Below are positions 1-12,268 of a stretch of DNA of 64,000 bases, one piece after another. Numbering within the stretch: position 1 is the first letter of the stretch; every line of letters starts with the position of its first letter. A program made the translations under genes and the position numbers. Under the pieces are notes generated by a model. That model worked only from the letters and a program-made list of their open reading frames with translations. It had not been told where the DNA came from and ran no database searches. Where the stretch lies: assembly GCA_949318235.1 (NCBI GenBank), contig OX439131.1, positions 16,225,189 to 16,289,188 on the forward strand. Direction: 5' to 3'. This DNA is from Ecdyonurus torrentis. Taxonomy: Eukaryota; Arthropoda; Insecta; Ephemeroptera; Heptageniidae.

Positions 1-200
1 TATATAACAAGAATGCAGCATTGATGATATTTATAATCATAATACTTCGTTTCAAAGTATAATAAAGGTTTCAATTATATATTTTTTCTATTGTATAGTT
101 TATATAATGTAAATTTATAAGTATAAATATATTTTATGATAATGTTTCATCATTATTATAGTATTATATATTTTTGTTAAGGTAAACAATATTTTTCAAT

Positions 201-231
201 GTGTGCAATTTTAGAATATGATGACATTAAA
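201..231 (+). repeat. 31-bp direct repeat, left copy (flanks MITE A)
   Basis: This 31-mer, starting GTGTGCAATTTTAG, recurs without mismatch at 541-571. The two copies bracket the family A element at 229-538, with two extra bases (AC) between the element's right end and the right copy. It looks like a target-site duplication but is far longer than DNA transposases usually make. Confidence 0.9.
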
Positions 232-538
232 GCTCGTTCTGTAAACTACACACAAATATTGAGCCAACTTCGAAAATGTTCCTTTGTTAAAAACAGCTGG
301 ATATTACGACGTTACCTGTTTACTATACGTTTATACATATGGTTGATCATTGTTATTTCTTATTTTAGAACTTTAAACTTGATAAAAATGAAAGAAACGT
401 CCCACAAAAAAGTTCCAGTCTCAATATGCGACTCACTTTTATCGGCTCAAAAAACAAGATCAGCCAATGAATGTGTCTTATTTTGTTGGTCAGCCAATCA
501 CTGTTATTGATATTCACTTTACTTTACAGAACGAGCTT
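229..538 (+). mobile_element. MITE family A, copy 1 (hAT-like guess)
   Basis: A roughly 310-bp non-coding element. Its ends are inverted copies of AAGCTCGTTCTGTAAA: AGCTCGTTCTGTAAA on the left, TTTACAGAACGAGCTT on the right. Related copies lie at 21603-21922, 32955-33262, 48470-48683 (partial, reverse) and 58545-58868 (reverse). All share an interior block reading TTGGTTGATCTTGTTTTTTG on the reverse strand. No transposase reading frame exists; the 103-codon frame across it is chance. The hAT assignment rests only on the 7-8 bp direct repeat at the 58 kb copy. Confidence 0.8.
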
Positions 539-540
539 AC

Positions 541-571
541 GTGTGCAATTTTAGAATATGATGACATTAAA
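541..571 (+). repeat. 31-bp direct repeat, right copy
   Basis: Identical to 201-231. The bases just outside differ (T at 200, C at 540), so the match is exactly 31 bp. The following sequence to 1143 is A+T-rich with nothing recognisable. Confidence 0.9.
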
Positions 572-1141
572 TTTTAAATATAGCCATCACAGATTTTATT
601 TTAAACAACAACGACGAAGTCCAGGCCCTAAAATGTGTTCATAGATTACATTTTCATATTAAAATTTTTAAATTTAATACAAAAATAAAGAAATACTGTA
701 AATATATAAATTACAAATAATGTATATTATTAATTTACTGAGTTGTAAAATAATAATATTAATTTTATTTAGAGGTTTAAGTAACCAAACCTAAACGGTT
801 CTATGACTACTCTTGAACAATATTTCTAGTAATATGCGAGGAAATTTAAAGCAAGAAGAAAATGTTTCAGCCTTGTATAGACGAATATTGTAAGATCGAT
901 AATATACATTTCAAATTGAAATTATGTTAACTGATTGATTCAAGATGGTAACATATAATTACATTTTCCATATATAATACAGGAATATCACATTATTAAA
1001 TCAAAATACAGAATGCATTAAAATACATTCATTGTCAATATTACATAATACAATTTAAGAGAAGATAATGTTGTATTTTCATGTTGTATTTTTAATGTAT
1101 GACGATAGATGCTAAAAACGATGATTTGGTGTAGTGGTTTC

Positions 1142-1143
<2 letters not shown>

Positions 1144-1229
<86 letters not shown>
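1144..1229. repeat. (TA)n microsatellite
   Basis: About 86 bp of uninterrupted TA, followed by two short ATTATATATC units. The open frames reading YIYIYI on both strands come from this tract. Confidence 0.98.
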
Positions 1230-1231
<2 letters not shown>

Positions 1232-1761
1232 TTATATATCATTATATATCATGAAATTAGAAAACAATTAATCCAAGTTCCATATGTAAGAAATTGATCA
1301 AACAAAAGTAAACTTTCTATAACGACAAATATAAAATATTGATTAAAATGACAACATTGCAACATTTAGAAGCAACACGTCATGAAAGATTGAAAAATAA
1401 AAATGCATTTATCGTCAATTATTATAATAGTCATTCTTGATGACGTGTGTATAATTAAAAAAAAAATTATCATGAATAGTCAAATAATAATAAATAGTTT
1501 TATTATTGTTATGTTAACACACAAAAAAAGTATTGACTAGTAAAATACTGCAAATACCACTTCATGTTAACAGTACAAGTACAGACTCTAAATAGTTATA
1601 ATAAATCGATATTATAATCATGTATTTATTCACGCAGAAAATTTGTTACATAGCACGTAAATAAATAATTTTACTGTTAATATTGTTATTATTAGGAACT
1701 TTTTTTTTTTTTTTTTTATTGCATATTGTCAAATGAAATTTTGATAATTATACTAAATTAT

Positions 1762-2015
1762 ATTAAGGAGAGGAGTCAGAGGTTTAATATTTGTAAATCT
1801 TGATCGTAGTTGCCATCAAATTTAGTATATAAATTTTGGTTACCACAAAAAAAAAAAAAAAAATTTCGGACAGTTGGCCATAAAAAAAAAGTAATGTTTT
1901 TAAATTGAGTTATGTAAGTCTAAAATTTCAATCTCCCGTAATTTATAATTTTGCATGGTGATATCCTTTAATTTATAAATATCTGCGTTTCTCCTAACTC
2001 AAAATACCATTCTAA
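1762..2015 (+). repeat. Diverged interspersed repeat family G, copy 1
   Basis: Aligns by eye with 35791-36080. Shared landmarks in order are an AAGGAGAGG/AAGGGAAGG-like start, GTCAGAGG or ATCAGAGG, TTGATCGT, AAATTTAGTAT, TAATTTTGCAWRGTGAT and a final CTCCTAACTCAA-like segment. A run of about 17 A interrupts it at 1847. No coding content or clean termini are visible; it is old and indel-rich. Confidence 0.55.
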
Positions 2016-4097
2016 AAAAAGAATAATTAAGAAAGAAAGAAGTTCTATTCGATATTAATATAACCACCCACCTTAATTGTTAATACTAAAATAATATTGA
2101 CAGTAATGTTAAAATGAATTTACAAACAAAATTCTTTTACTAACATTGAATAAAATTTGTCGATGACATTAATTAAACAGTACACAGTGGTTTACACATC
2201 AATTTGTAAATATAGAATGTTATTTCATAACAGTTAAATTTTATTCAAAACAATACAATAAAAATATTAAAAGTATAAAATAATAATAAATACTTTATAC
2301 TGGATATTAATTTACTTGATATATTAAAGCAACACATAGTGAGTGTTTTTAAATAACCTCAACTGCCTTTGTAGTCCGTAGAGAGTAATAGAAATATAGT
2401 GTAACACTGAATGTTTGAAACTTCTTAATTTAGTTACATATTAGCCAATGAACAATTCAAATTATTTAACAAAGGCTTTTGCAAAATTAAACTATGTTTG
2501 ATGTGACTATAATTATTTTGTAATCCTATTTATATTTTTTTTCAATGCAATAAAGTATTAAAAAATATTTAATTTAAAATATAATTTTTAGACTTGAAAA
2601 ACTTAATTAAGATATCTAATTTAAAGCTTTATATTTTAAATCTAATTGTATTTCAAATTTGTTAAGCAAAATCACCCAAAAATTAAAACACTCCAATAAC
2701 TTGTTTTTTGTAATTTTATAGCACAAATATAAAATTTAATTTTTGTTAAGCTTATCCTAAAGATTACGCAACCCGCACAACAATCAAATGCCTAAAACAT
2801 TCCATCAGATGGCGACACCAATCAGTGACTTTTTAGTTGGAGAAGATAATATTTTTATTTAATTATTAATTATATTGAATTGATTGATTTATTATTTTAA
2901 ATGTCCCAATTTATTAAATGGTTTAAATGTGATACAATTTTTTTTATAGTTCCTATTGTATTAAAGGAATTTTTAATTTTGTGACATTTTGGCAAATACA
3001 AATAAAAATGAAAATCAATATTTGAGGATGGATGAGTTTATAATTACGTAACATTAATGAATGAACTTTATAATAATGAGACAAAACAATATTTATAGCA
3101 ATATGTTATTATTTTGTATTCATCCAAACTTCTTTTTTTTCACATCAAGTACGACAAGTGAAAAAAAAAAAGATGATTAATTACAAAATTAAAAGTAACT
3201 ACTATAAAGCTGTTTTTCTTTGATAGCATATGAATTACCGTACAGGGATATAATACGATGCCTGAAAACTAATTTACAATTAATAATCAAACTAATGATA
3301 CTTGTATAAATACAACATCAAAAGTAAATACAAATAATCGAATATAAATTTTAGTTGCACGTGTTTGTATACAATGACATTTTAAAAATAATCATCACAT
3401 AAATTATGTAAATTATTTTGTAAATGTTTAATCATATAATTATGTAAAATTGAAGAAGAAGAAAACTATAAGTTTTCTTTGGTTTTTTGAAAAGTATTTA
3501 ATTTTAAAATAAAAGACGATAGTGTCAATGGAAATATGTACAGTAAGGTATAAGTAAATAAAAGCGAAAGTAAGTGTACAGTCTTTTTACTTAAAAATTA
3601 ATTTCTATTGGCTTATGGCCATTCAATGCAATCACATGGAGATTTTAGTTGAAGCAAAACTCTGTCTATTTACATGTTATTCCCATTAGAATTATTTTTT
3701 TTTTAGTAAAATGACTCTACAGATACTATTTGATATAGTAAGTGTTTAATGAAAATAGCATAGGCATCCATATGGAGACTTTAGTTAACTAAATTCTCCA
3801 TAATATAATAAATGTTATTGATTACTAATATGATAGAATTAAATTTTTTTATCATAATGTCATTATGCATATTATCATTATGCATAAATAAGTCCACAGC
3901 ATATTTTATAATATTTCTTGTAAAGTCAATATAGTAATTTTGTGTAATATAAATAATTTTAAAACTTGACTAAACCCTAGACTGTTTTAAGTGACTAAAG
4001 TATCGAAATTTCTATATTTTTACGTGATTATCTAACTTTTATATAAAATTAATCTCATAAGAGTAAAGGAAATATTATATTGTTAATATTAATAAAT
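2016..4097. other. A+T-rich interval, no gene seen
   Basis: No convincing reading frame, RNA gene or complete element. A stray GCAACCCGCACAAC near 2768 matches the core of family C but nothing around it continues the match. A small T/A hairpin (TTTTTTCAC with GTGAAAAAA) lies near 3135-3170. Confidence 0.6.
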
Positions 4098-4382
4098 TTG
4101 CGTAATATCCTAACAAACCTGAAAATCAACACTGATTTGGCTGGAGTCATTGATTTCTAATTTATTTTTCATTCACAAAATGCCGCTGCCGGTCACTGAC
4201 GTCACAGCTCGCCTGGTCCACGCGCAAGTAAACCGGGCGAGCTGTGACGTCAGTGACCGGCAGTGGCATTTTGTGAATGGAAAATAAATTAGAAATCAAT
4301 GACTCCGGCCAAATCAACGTTGATTTTCAGATTGGTTAGGATATTACGTAACTTTTTTGTTCAAGGTGTTCTACGCCTTTAA
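4098..4382. mobile_element. Palindromic MITE family B, copy a (left end lost)
   Basis: A large foldback. The left arm from about 4099 pairs with the right arm ending about 4352 around a loop near 4214-4234 (GGTCCACGCGC region). Inside the arms both sides read CACTGACGTCACAGCTCGCC or its complement. The right terminus is complete and ends GTTCTACGCCTTTAA; the matching outer 30 bp on the left are missing or unrecognisable. Its full-length relative is at 27770-28086. There is no open frame, so it is non-autonomous. The G+C-rich centre contrasts sharply with its surroundings. Confidence 0.88.
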
Positions 4383-6154
4383 GATTTTTACATTTACTCC
4401 ATTTTCAATTAATTTAAAACAAAAACACTGTTGATCGACTATACGTGTTTTTTTTTAATTATATTTTAATTATAAATATTTAATATAAACGTATTAATTA
4501 AAAGCTTTTACCTTTTATATAATATCGAATATGAAAGATTTTTTTTATAAAATATATTAAAAGAAAAAAATGTATTTTTTCTCACAAAAATATTTTGTTT
4601 ATATTATAAAAAATCTTTATAATTTATAGCAGCTATGAAATATTTTTAAAGGCTAATTTATTACACTTTAAATAAATTTTATTACAGTAAATAACTCTAT
4701 AAAATGTGGCATAGATTTTTATATAAGCGTACTATATTTTAAAAATAAATAAAATTAATATAATTTATAATATTTTCATTTTTGGACGTGACGATATTAA
4801 ATTAAATTATAGAAGTAAAATACTATTTAGACATGTTTATTTAATATATTCACATGCTAGAGCTGAGTTTTTAATAAATGTATTTTTTTTAATGAATTAA
4901 ATATTTATAAAAGGCCATTTATTTGAGTTTATATTTTGTAATGATGCTAATTTTCTATGGAATGTAAAAATTTATTCCTCTTTCAAAGCAGGAAAAATGT
5001 AAGAAAATTCATTCTTAATTTGAGACTATTTGAAACGTACTACGTATTAAACAGTATATCAAATATGTTTACATTTTTTACCATCTTTCTCCACTTCATT
5101 TTATCTTTTATCTATGTCGATAATTTCTATATTGGAGATTCTTCGTACAGCTTTCAAATTTAGTATTTATAATTAGGCGATGTATTTAGTATTTTTTTTT
5201 TTTTTTGCTACTATATTTGATCATTATTCTCATTAAACATTTATAGATATATTTATCATATTATTTAAATTATAAAAATAATAGTTTTAGGCTGAATAAT
5301 AGTATTAATTACTAATAGTTAATTATAATATAGTTTTTTTTTTTTATTACAGCATTAATAAACTAAATTTAACGTATGGCTAAACAAGCATCACAATTGT
5401 TTTTGTAACATTATGTACTGTACTGTACAAAAAATATGATTTGAACACAAAATTATAAACAGACAAAGGCTTCAAATAAAACATACTTATGAATATAAAT
5501 GTTTTTTTATATGATATATTATTATGTAGTTGCCATAAAAACTACAACGAAATGAAACTTATTGCTGCCCTCACATCACACATTAAGGGTTGTATTCAGA
5601 TGGCTTGCATCTCAAAATCTAAAAAGAAAACTTCGAAACTTTATGATACCACTTGAAAGTTAATGGTAACAGCTACCTATGATAATTTTTTTTAGAATTC
5701 ATGACCATTAGATAAGAGAGAAATTAATTAATGAAGGTATCATGGGCTATTATGAGACTTAAAAAAAGTTCACTGTTCAATTATTTATAATAGCCACTAT
5801 CAAATTTTAAATGACATTAAAAACACAAGAGATTAACTTTTAAATTCTGATGTAAATATGAGCCTACTATATACAAACTTTCCGTTAAATTTAAACTAAT
5901 ATTATTTAAAATACTTACAGCACCAAAATATTATCATCAGTAACTAAATAACAAAATATAAATGTGCTTCTACAGCATTAAATTAATTTCTCAATAAAAC
6001 TAAACATTATTAAATTTGTCACATCTTAAACACTTTAAGATTTACTTTGCTTATAATTAAACCACATAATTCTAATGTAATAAATTAATAGACAGTATCT
6101 CATAATAAATTAACATACATAGTATCTCATATTTGTATATAAAATACTTCAACA

Positions 6155-6160
<6 letters not shown>
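4383..6160. other. A+T-rich interval, no gene seen
   Basis: Only short homopolymer runs and chance frames. The 68-codon frame at 4957-5163 has no recognisable domain and ordinary A+T-rich codon content. Confidence 0.6.

Positions 6161-6247
<87 letters not shown>
6161..6247. repeat. (TA)n microsatellite
   Basis: About 87 bp of pure TA. Confidence 0.98.
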
Positions 6248-6251
<4 letters not shown>

Positions 6252-8893
6252 TTCGTAACTTTGAGCTTTAAACATAATAAATAATGTTGATTAGTAAGTT
6301 AAAGTATAAATATATGCAATTTAGCTGATTAATTTGGCCCATTTATTTGGTACGTGTTTTGCAATTCCATGGGCGCAATTCATCAAATTACTCACAGGTC
6401 ACCTACTACAAGCTTTAGAAATCTTAAGACTGTAGGATTTCTGAACATAGTTAAGAGTTCTAAAGCCTTCAAGCAACCTAAGTGTTTTTATTGAATGGCA
6501 CCCCACAGGATCTGTTGATAATAATGTGGCTTGTAAAAGTTATGGTATAAATATCTATATAGCATAATAGTATGAAATGGAACCAAAAATCAGTTATACT
6601 TGAATAAAAATTTGTAAACATTGTGACAACTTCTTTTCATAATGGCGTAAGTTTTCTATATTGCAATGCATTTAGCTTTATCTATGTATTATATTATACG
6701 TATATATAAAATGTGATAATATGAAGAAAATGAAGAAAAAAGTAATTTATTGTCTCATATTACATCAATTACATGTAAAATAGTAATATTTGCATAACGT
6801 GGAAAACAACAGCATATGATTACAATTTACGAAATGAATACAATTTTATTGAATGCAAAAGTTGCCTTCAGGGCTATAAACCTCATTGCTGAAATATAAA
6901 CAAGACCAACGTGAAAATGAAATATTAAAATTTGCAAATTTACTATTATATGATATGAAATATTGTATAGCTAACATTAATATATAGTTAATATTAAAAG
7001 ATCCGAAGGGAAATCTATATTTATAAAACTAATGTATCTCTATATATTTCCATTTCTGAAAATTCAAACATCATATAGACTGCTGTGAATTTAATAAGCT
7101 TTCCAACAGCTTATGACTTTAAGACTCAGTTAGCTTTCTTTTACAGAAAAGTAAATTTGTTTCAATTCATTAAAGTTATGAAATGGTATCGTAATTTTTG
7201 AATTGTGTGAATAGAAACAAAATTTAAGATGCACTTATTCATTAAAATATAATAAAATTTCATTCAAAGAACCCTAAATATTTTTTTTTAATAGTATTAT
7301 ACGTAATGGCTTTTTAAGTTTCAACAAGTAGCTGAAATTTTATTATGCATCATAGATATTGTTTCATATGAAATATTCTTAAATAATAAATGCCCAAGAA
7401 AAACGTCTAAGTAAGTACGATGTATGAAATTAAATATTAATATTTTAAATTGATTAAATATCTCTCCACTTTGGCATCTTAGAAAACAGACATTCTGCAC
7501 TTTCTTCGATTTTTTGTAATTATTTTCCCCTATTTACTTAAAATTACAGTAAACACACAAATTCAAATATTTACGAGCCAATTTTTGAGTAAACTAAATA
7601 TAGATACAAATCAAATTGTTGGTAATTTAATTTGAAATGCAAAGAAAAGTAACTTGCCACGAAGCAAGCAGTTTTTTTAATGATTTTAACCAAATAAAAC
7701 GTAAAACATGTTGGAAAATATATAAATTAAAACATTTTTATATATAAACCCGTCCCACAGCCACATGGTCCTGGCATTTTTTCCTCCAGGTAGGATGCCT
7801 CCTAGGGTATCAACATTATGAAAACAAAATAATTTATAAAGATTTTTTTTTGTATTTTCATTAAAAAAAATATACTAATAATAATATTTGATCATGGTAT
7901 ACAATTATTTTTTATTATTACAATGAAAGAAAATGGTCTCCATTTATTTTTAATGACTTTTAGAAAAGTTTTTGTGTAAGGCTGTTTAAACTTTTTCAAT
8001 GCATAGTTTTTTAATTGGTAACAAACGCCACATTTAATTTAATATAAAATTTAAAAAGAATTTAAATAAGTAAATTAAATTTATAAATTTTAATGTAATA
8101 AAATAAAACAGATAAATATGTACACATAAATTTTAAAGGGAAAAAATGAAAGCTTTTGATATAAGTTATTGTTAACAGTAAATTAAAGTTCGGTCTGTTA
8201 TGTATGAAAATAAAAATAGAAATGTTCACCACAAATATACTTGAAAACTTAACAACTTAATATAAACTGTCTGGAGACAGTGTCTGTATACACACACAAA
8301 GGTATAACCACACAATATAGAAAACCAATACAAACAAAAGCTTAATGCTTTAAATATTTCACATACAATTATTGTTACTGTAAAGTACATAATACTGTAT
8401 AGAAAAAAAACAACATAAATCAAGAAACTAATAGATTAAAATTTCTCAGTTATAACATAAATTATAACTATTCTATACGTGAAGTTTATTCTATGTTAAA
8501 TTACAGAATAACAAAACGTAAGACCGATTTATCTTATAATAATATGACGGAGGTTATTTTATATTTAAAATGAGCAAACGATACTAAAAAAATAAAAATA
8601 CTAATATAAAAAAAATGCCATAACAAATATGTATAAGGTGTCACAACTTGTTTTTTTATTATTAAAGATATACCTTTTTATATTATAGTATCTACACTGA
8701 TAGAACGTAATATATTCTCACATTAATTAAACAGTGCAGGTGAATATGTAATGCTAGCTTCCGGCGAACGTTTTAGGTGCACTGCTATACTTTACTTGCA
8801 TTTATTATTTGTATAAGATTCACCTTTGTACTAATAAAGTAGCGGCTGCTTTGGTCATTCATTATTTAACCTAAAGTTATTATTGTAGCTACC
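6248..8893. other. A+T-rich interval, no gene seen
   Basis: No coding, RNA or clear repeat structure. A short less A+T-rich patch at 7748-7805 (CCCACAGCCACATGG and following) and another at 8755-8850 do not form long frames or match other parts of the window. Confidence 0.55.
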
Positions 8894-9237
8894 TTAAAGA
8901 CATAGACAATATGAAAACATTATCATTTACATCACAAAACACTTGATTGAACTTACATAAATAAAATTAATAGGTCTCAAAACCCAACTGTAACGCCGTA
9001 GCAATGATCAGAAAATTTCAATTTATGCAACCCGCACAACATTTTTATACTAGTTTTTGCCTGTTTCTGACGTCAGAAACAGATATATTTACGCAAATTA
9101 CATACTTAACAGTTTTTTCACGCTCTCTTGTGGGGCCACATTTACATTCTGGTAAAAAATATCAACAGTTTTGTAAATCCTATTTTGTGTTTAATGATTA
9201 AAAAGAACTTCTTATTTCATGTTTTCTATGCCTTTAA
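8894..9237 (+). mobile_element. MITE family C, copy 1 (TTAA-bounded)
   Basis: A 344-bp element. It begins TTAAAGACATAGAC and ends CTATGCCTTTAA, so both ends are TTAAAG-type inverted repeats. The interior contains the family signature ATGCAACCCGCACAAC, a TTTCTGACGTCAGAAA palindrome and TTCACGCTCTCTTGTGG. Other copies are at 31397-31735 (reverse), 42586-42935, 50017-50625 (reverse, rearranged) and 56286-56624. A 65-codon frame inside is open here and in the 31 kb copy but stopped in the 42 kb copy, so I do not treat it as a gene. TTAA at every well-preserved end suggests a TTAA target duplication, as in piggyBac elements. Confidence 0.85.
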
Positions 9238-10145
9238 GTTGTTTTCTTGGTGTAATAAAAAAAAGTGTTGAACAGACGATGATGAAAGAGTTTTTCCTTA
9301 TGAAATACGCTTTGCTAGTTTCTTGTCGACATTAGTGTAACTTGCATTACATGTTGTTGAGAGATTGAGGCAATTTGTAAATCACTTTTATGTGTATAGT
9401 ATAGAGGTGCTAACTTTAACTTAAAGTAGACTTTACATGGATTTTTAAAATTTCTTAGTAGGTTCATATTCATACTTTTTACTTACTATTTTGTGCTATC
9501 GGAAATATACCGTCACGTACGATCTGGGTTACGCCAGGTGTTCTATAATCTATAATATATATTTTAACGTTAATTTTTCTTTCCTTCTTTTTTTTTTTCT
9601 TTTTTTCCTTCAGAAATGCTGAAGTTTAAAATTTTACCTTTATATAATCGGAATCGATAACTGATATAATTCAGACATAACATCAAATTGGGTAATAAAA
9701 TTTATCAGAAAAAAAACTCATATATTAATGGTTTATAAAGCGCAAAAAAAGTTTTACTAACAAGAGAAATCCATATATACATCATATTATTTATAATTTC
9801 TTATTACATTTAAACTCTATCACTTTTATATCACGATAAACTGACCATAAAAATATAGCGTGTTTGAAGTTTGTCGTGTGTTGAATATAAAAAAACGTAT
9901 AAATTTTCTTTATGTATACATGAAGCTACATACAAAGTAAAATAGAGTTGAAAGTGATTCTGATCTTCGTTACAAAGACTGTCACTTTGTAATTCTGACG
10001 TTATAGACTCTTATCTCTTCAAGAGCAGAAGTAACTTTATTTCAACAGAAAGTAATTTGAAAGTTGCATCTAGAGATGTATATAAAATATAGTATAATTA
10101 TTCTTGTAAAATCTAATATTAAGTTGATTATTAAAACTGTGAACT
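9238..10145. other. Interval with no gene seen
   Basis: A+T-rich; contains pyrimidine runs near 9580-9612 and nothing else recognisable. Confidence 0.55.
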
Positions 10146-10215
10146 AAGCGCCTTGAAGGTTATGCAACTTTTTGTACACAAAAAACAAGCGGGTTGCATA
10201 ATCATTAAGGCGCTT
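10146..10215. repeat. 70-bp inverted-repeat hairpin
   Basis: Left AAGCGCCTT...TTATGCAAC pairs with right GTTGCATAA...AAGGCGCTT, giving arms of about 25 bp with a few mismatches around a short A/T loop. A half-match, AAGCGCCTT...AGGCAACTTTTT, is at 27109-27140, so it may be the remnant of a small foldback family. Confidence 0.7.
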
Positions 10216-10380
10216 TACTTTTGTTGAGTATTAAAAAATAAATATAGTGATAAAAATAATAAAGACAGCCTAAATTTTAACAGTTAAACTCAAAATACTT
10301 GTCTTTTTGTGCGTGTACAACATTTAGAATTTTTGGACTGGAAACTGCAAATATTACAGAGCAAATAAACAAAGGAAAAC

Positions 10381-10383
<3 letters not shown>

Positions 10384-10472
<89 letters not shown>
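10384..10472. repeat. (GA)n microsatellite
   Basis: About 89 bp of pure GA, the first tract of a GA-TA-GA cluster within 400 bp. Confidence 0.98.
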
Positions 10473-10474
<2 letters not shown>

Positions 10475-10626
10475 CTTTCAAAAAAGTGTAATAAAAACAC
10501 ATTGTTTGTGTAAGCAGGTTGTTTATTTATATGCTGAAGTGCATGTTATGTCAATATGGTGTAGCTTTATATCTTTGTTTGTCATTGCTGCAATTTTAAA
10601 CATTTTTCCAATAAATGTTAAAACAT

Positions 10627-10629
<3 letters not shown>

Positions 10630-10707
<78 letters not shown>
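10630..10707. repeat. (TA)n microsatellite
   Basis: About 78 bp of pure TA, 158 bp from the preceding GA tract. Confidence 0.98.
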
Positions 10708-10709
<2 letters not shown>

Positions 10710-10744
10710 GTTATTGTTAGCAAGTAAATGGGTTATTTTATGGA

Positions 10745-10778
<34 letters not shown>
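10745..10778. repeat. (GA)n microsatellite
   Basis: About 34 bp of GA, 38 bp after the TA tract. Confidence 0.95.
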
Positions 10779-10782
<4 letters not shown>

Positions 10783-11124
10783 CAAATTCATTTATAAATG
10801 ATCAATATTGATTGCTTTAAGAGCTTAGGCACAAAGCATATAATGCACACTCAATGCTTATCTTATCACACATAAATGCAAGAACTGAAAAATGCATAAA
10901 TGAAATTTATTTACTCAATCTAATGTTAAGGAAAGGAGTAACGACAATCAGTTGGCCAAACAAGTAATAATCAATATAGCTTTATTATTAATATTGCAGT
11001 GGTAATGCCCAAAAGCAACCCAATTATAAAAAAAAAAAATTTAATATTGAACATTTTGGATCACAGTCTAAAATTTTAAGATTATAATGCTCACCCCATC
11101 AACTTTGATTTACATATTTTAATG

Positions 11125-11245
11125 GTGACTCTACTTTTTAATTTCATCAGTGGAAGAAGATACGCCTGAGCTTTAAATTTGAAAATGATACTAAATTTGA
11201 AAGCATTGATAATAAAAATCTGAAAACATAAAAAGTTCTTCTTGA
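11125..11245 (-). repeat. Possible family G, copy 2 (reverse)
   Basis: On the reverse strand this weakly follows family G copy 3: TAATGGTGAC, then GCTTTAAA, AATGATACTAAATTT and a GATTTTTAT-like segment in the same relative order. Divergence is high and the match could be partly A+T bias. Confidence 0.35.
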
Positions 11246-11733
11246 TCTAAAAGTTTGCTTTGAATCATATATAATTCAAATCTTATGATCAAAATGGTGC
11301 ACGTGTAATATCAGAGAAAGCCACTCTCGAGAGTTAGTTTGAAAATCCAATCTTATATGAGCGTACTGTATTATACGTATCGAACCACAAGTGACGAGTA
11401 ATTTCAAACCTCTTACATAAGAATCGATGCATACACGTGTGTATTTTGCGAGAACAAGCTACATCCAGGCTTACAATTGAGAATATTATACAGTGTTACA
11501 GAAAATTTATGAAACGTAATAAAATCTATATCTTATCTTATAAATAACATGGGGTCATGTATTATTGTTACAGTGTTTGTTATCTTAAAATTTTTAATCT
11601 AGGACTAACCATTATATTACAGTTAACAGTCCAAATCATTATAAAGAATCTGGTAAAAGTAAATGCAATATTAATCATAGTTTCAGATTTTTTACTGAGT
11701 TACCAAGTATCATCATTATTTATAATCTCTAAT

Positions 11734-11734
11734 G

Positions 11735-11798
<64 letters not shown>
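11734..11798. repeat. (CT)n microsatellite
   Basis: About 65 bp of CT with one early TG interruption. Confidence 0.97.
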
Positions 11799-11799
<1 letters not shown>

Positions 11800-11944
11800 T
11801 GAGCATGTAATAGTAGACTTAATTTCTTAATCTTTGCTGTAAAAATAAAGCATTAACCATTATGCAATTATAGTTAAAATTTTAATTAATTTAATTATAA
11901 AATATATCTAACATTATATGTCAAACATTACTAATATCTATTGT

Positions 11945-12019
11945 AACTGACTGTACTGTAAAACAGTTGGGTTAAATTGAGAGGTTGTTATGCCTGATTT
12001 CGCCCAATAAAAGCCGTTA

Positions 12020-12048
<29 letters not shown>
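11945..12048 (+). mobile_element. Retroelement 3' tail ending in (ATT)n
   Basis: ACAGTTGGGTTAAATTGAG, then GCCTGATTTCGCCCAATAAA, followed by about ten ATT units, which is the usual layout of a non-LTR element or SINE 3' end. A related tail (GGGTTAATTGAGGAGCC...CCTGATTACGCG) is at 56226-56285. No upstream coding sequence is left, so this is a strongly 5'-truncated insertion. Confidence 0.6.
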
Positions 12049-12051
<3 letters not shown>

Positions 12052-12237
12052 CGGTAACAATTAATAAAGCAAATAGTATTCGTTACAATTATTTTTATAA
12101 GTGACCATTCCACTATAGTTTTTAAAGTTGCCTAATTCATGTGTGTGTTGTATTCTATTTGAAGAGCTTTTTAAAAACACTGTTGTTGCTGAATCACTTT
12201 TAGTTATTATTTTAATTATTTTAAAATAGGCTAATTA

Positions 12238-12239
<2 letters not shown>

Positions 12240-12268
<29 letters not shown>
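12240..12268. repeat. Poly(T) run of about 29
   Basis: A homopolymer tract preceded by GGCTAATTAAG; possibly a reverse-strand poly(A) tail, but no element body is visible beside it. Confidence 0.9.

Noticed and set aside
199..510. 103-codon frame across family A copy 1
   Set aside because: It lies in a non-coding MITE and is not preserved in the other copies.
1018..1297. Open frames of YI, RE, SL or similar dipeptide repeats here and at about twenty other places
   Set aside because: They are translations of (TA)n or (GA)n tracts and appear on both strands at once.
6405..6500. Similarity to 25050-25140 (GATTTCTRAACATA, then TTTATTGRA)
   Set aside because: Too short and A+T-biased to call a repeat family without an alignment score.
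8755..8850. Inverted pair GGTGAAT/ATTCACC as a small foldback
   Set aside because: Arms match over only about 10 bp with several gaps; compatible with chance.
9004..9201. A frame shared by family C copies at 9 kb and 31 kb (FQFMQPAQH...)
   Set aside because: The 42 kb copy has an early stop in this frame, and no selection is evident.
10384..10797. A telomere-like or satellite array
   Set aside because: The tracts are separate simple dinucleotide repeats, with no higher-order unit.
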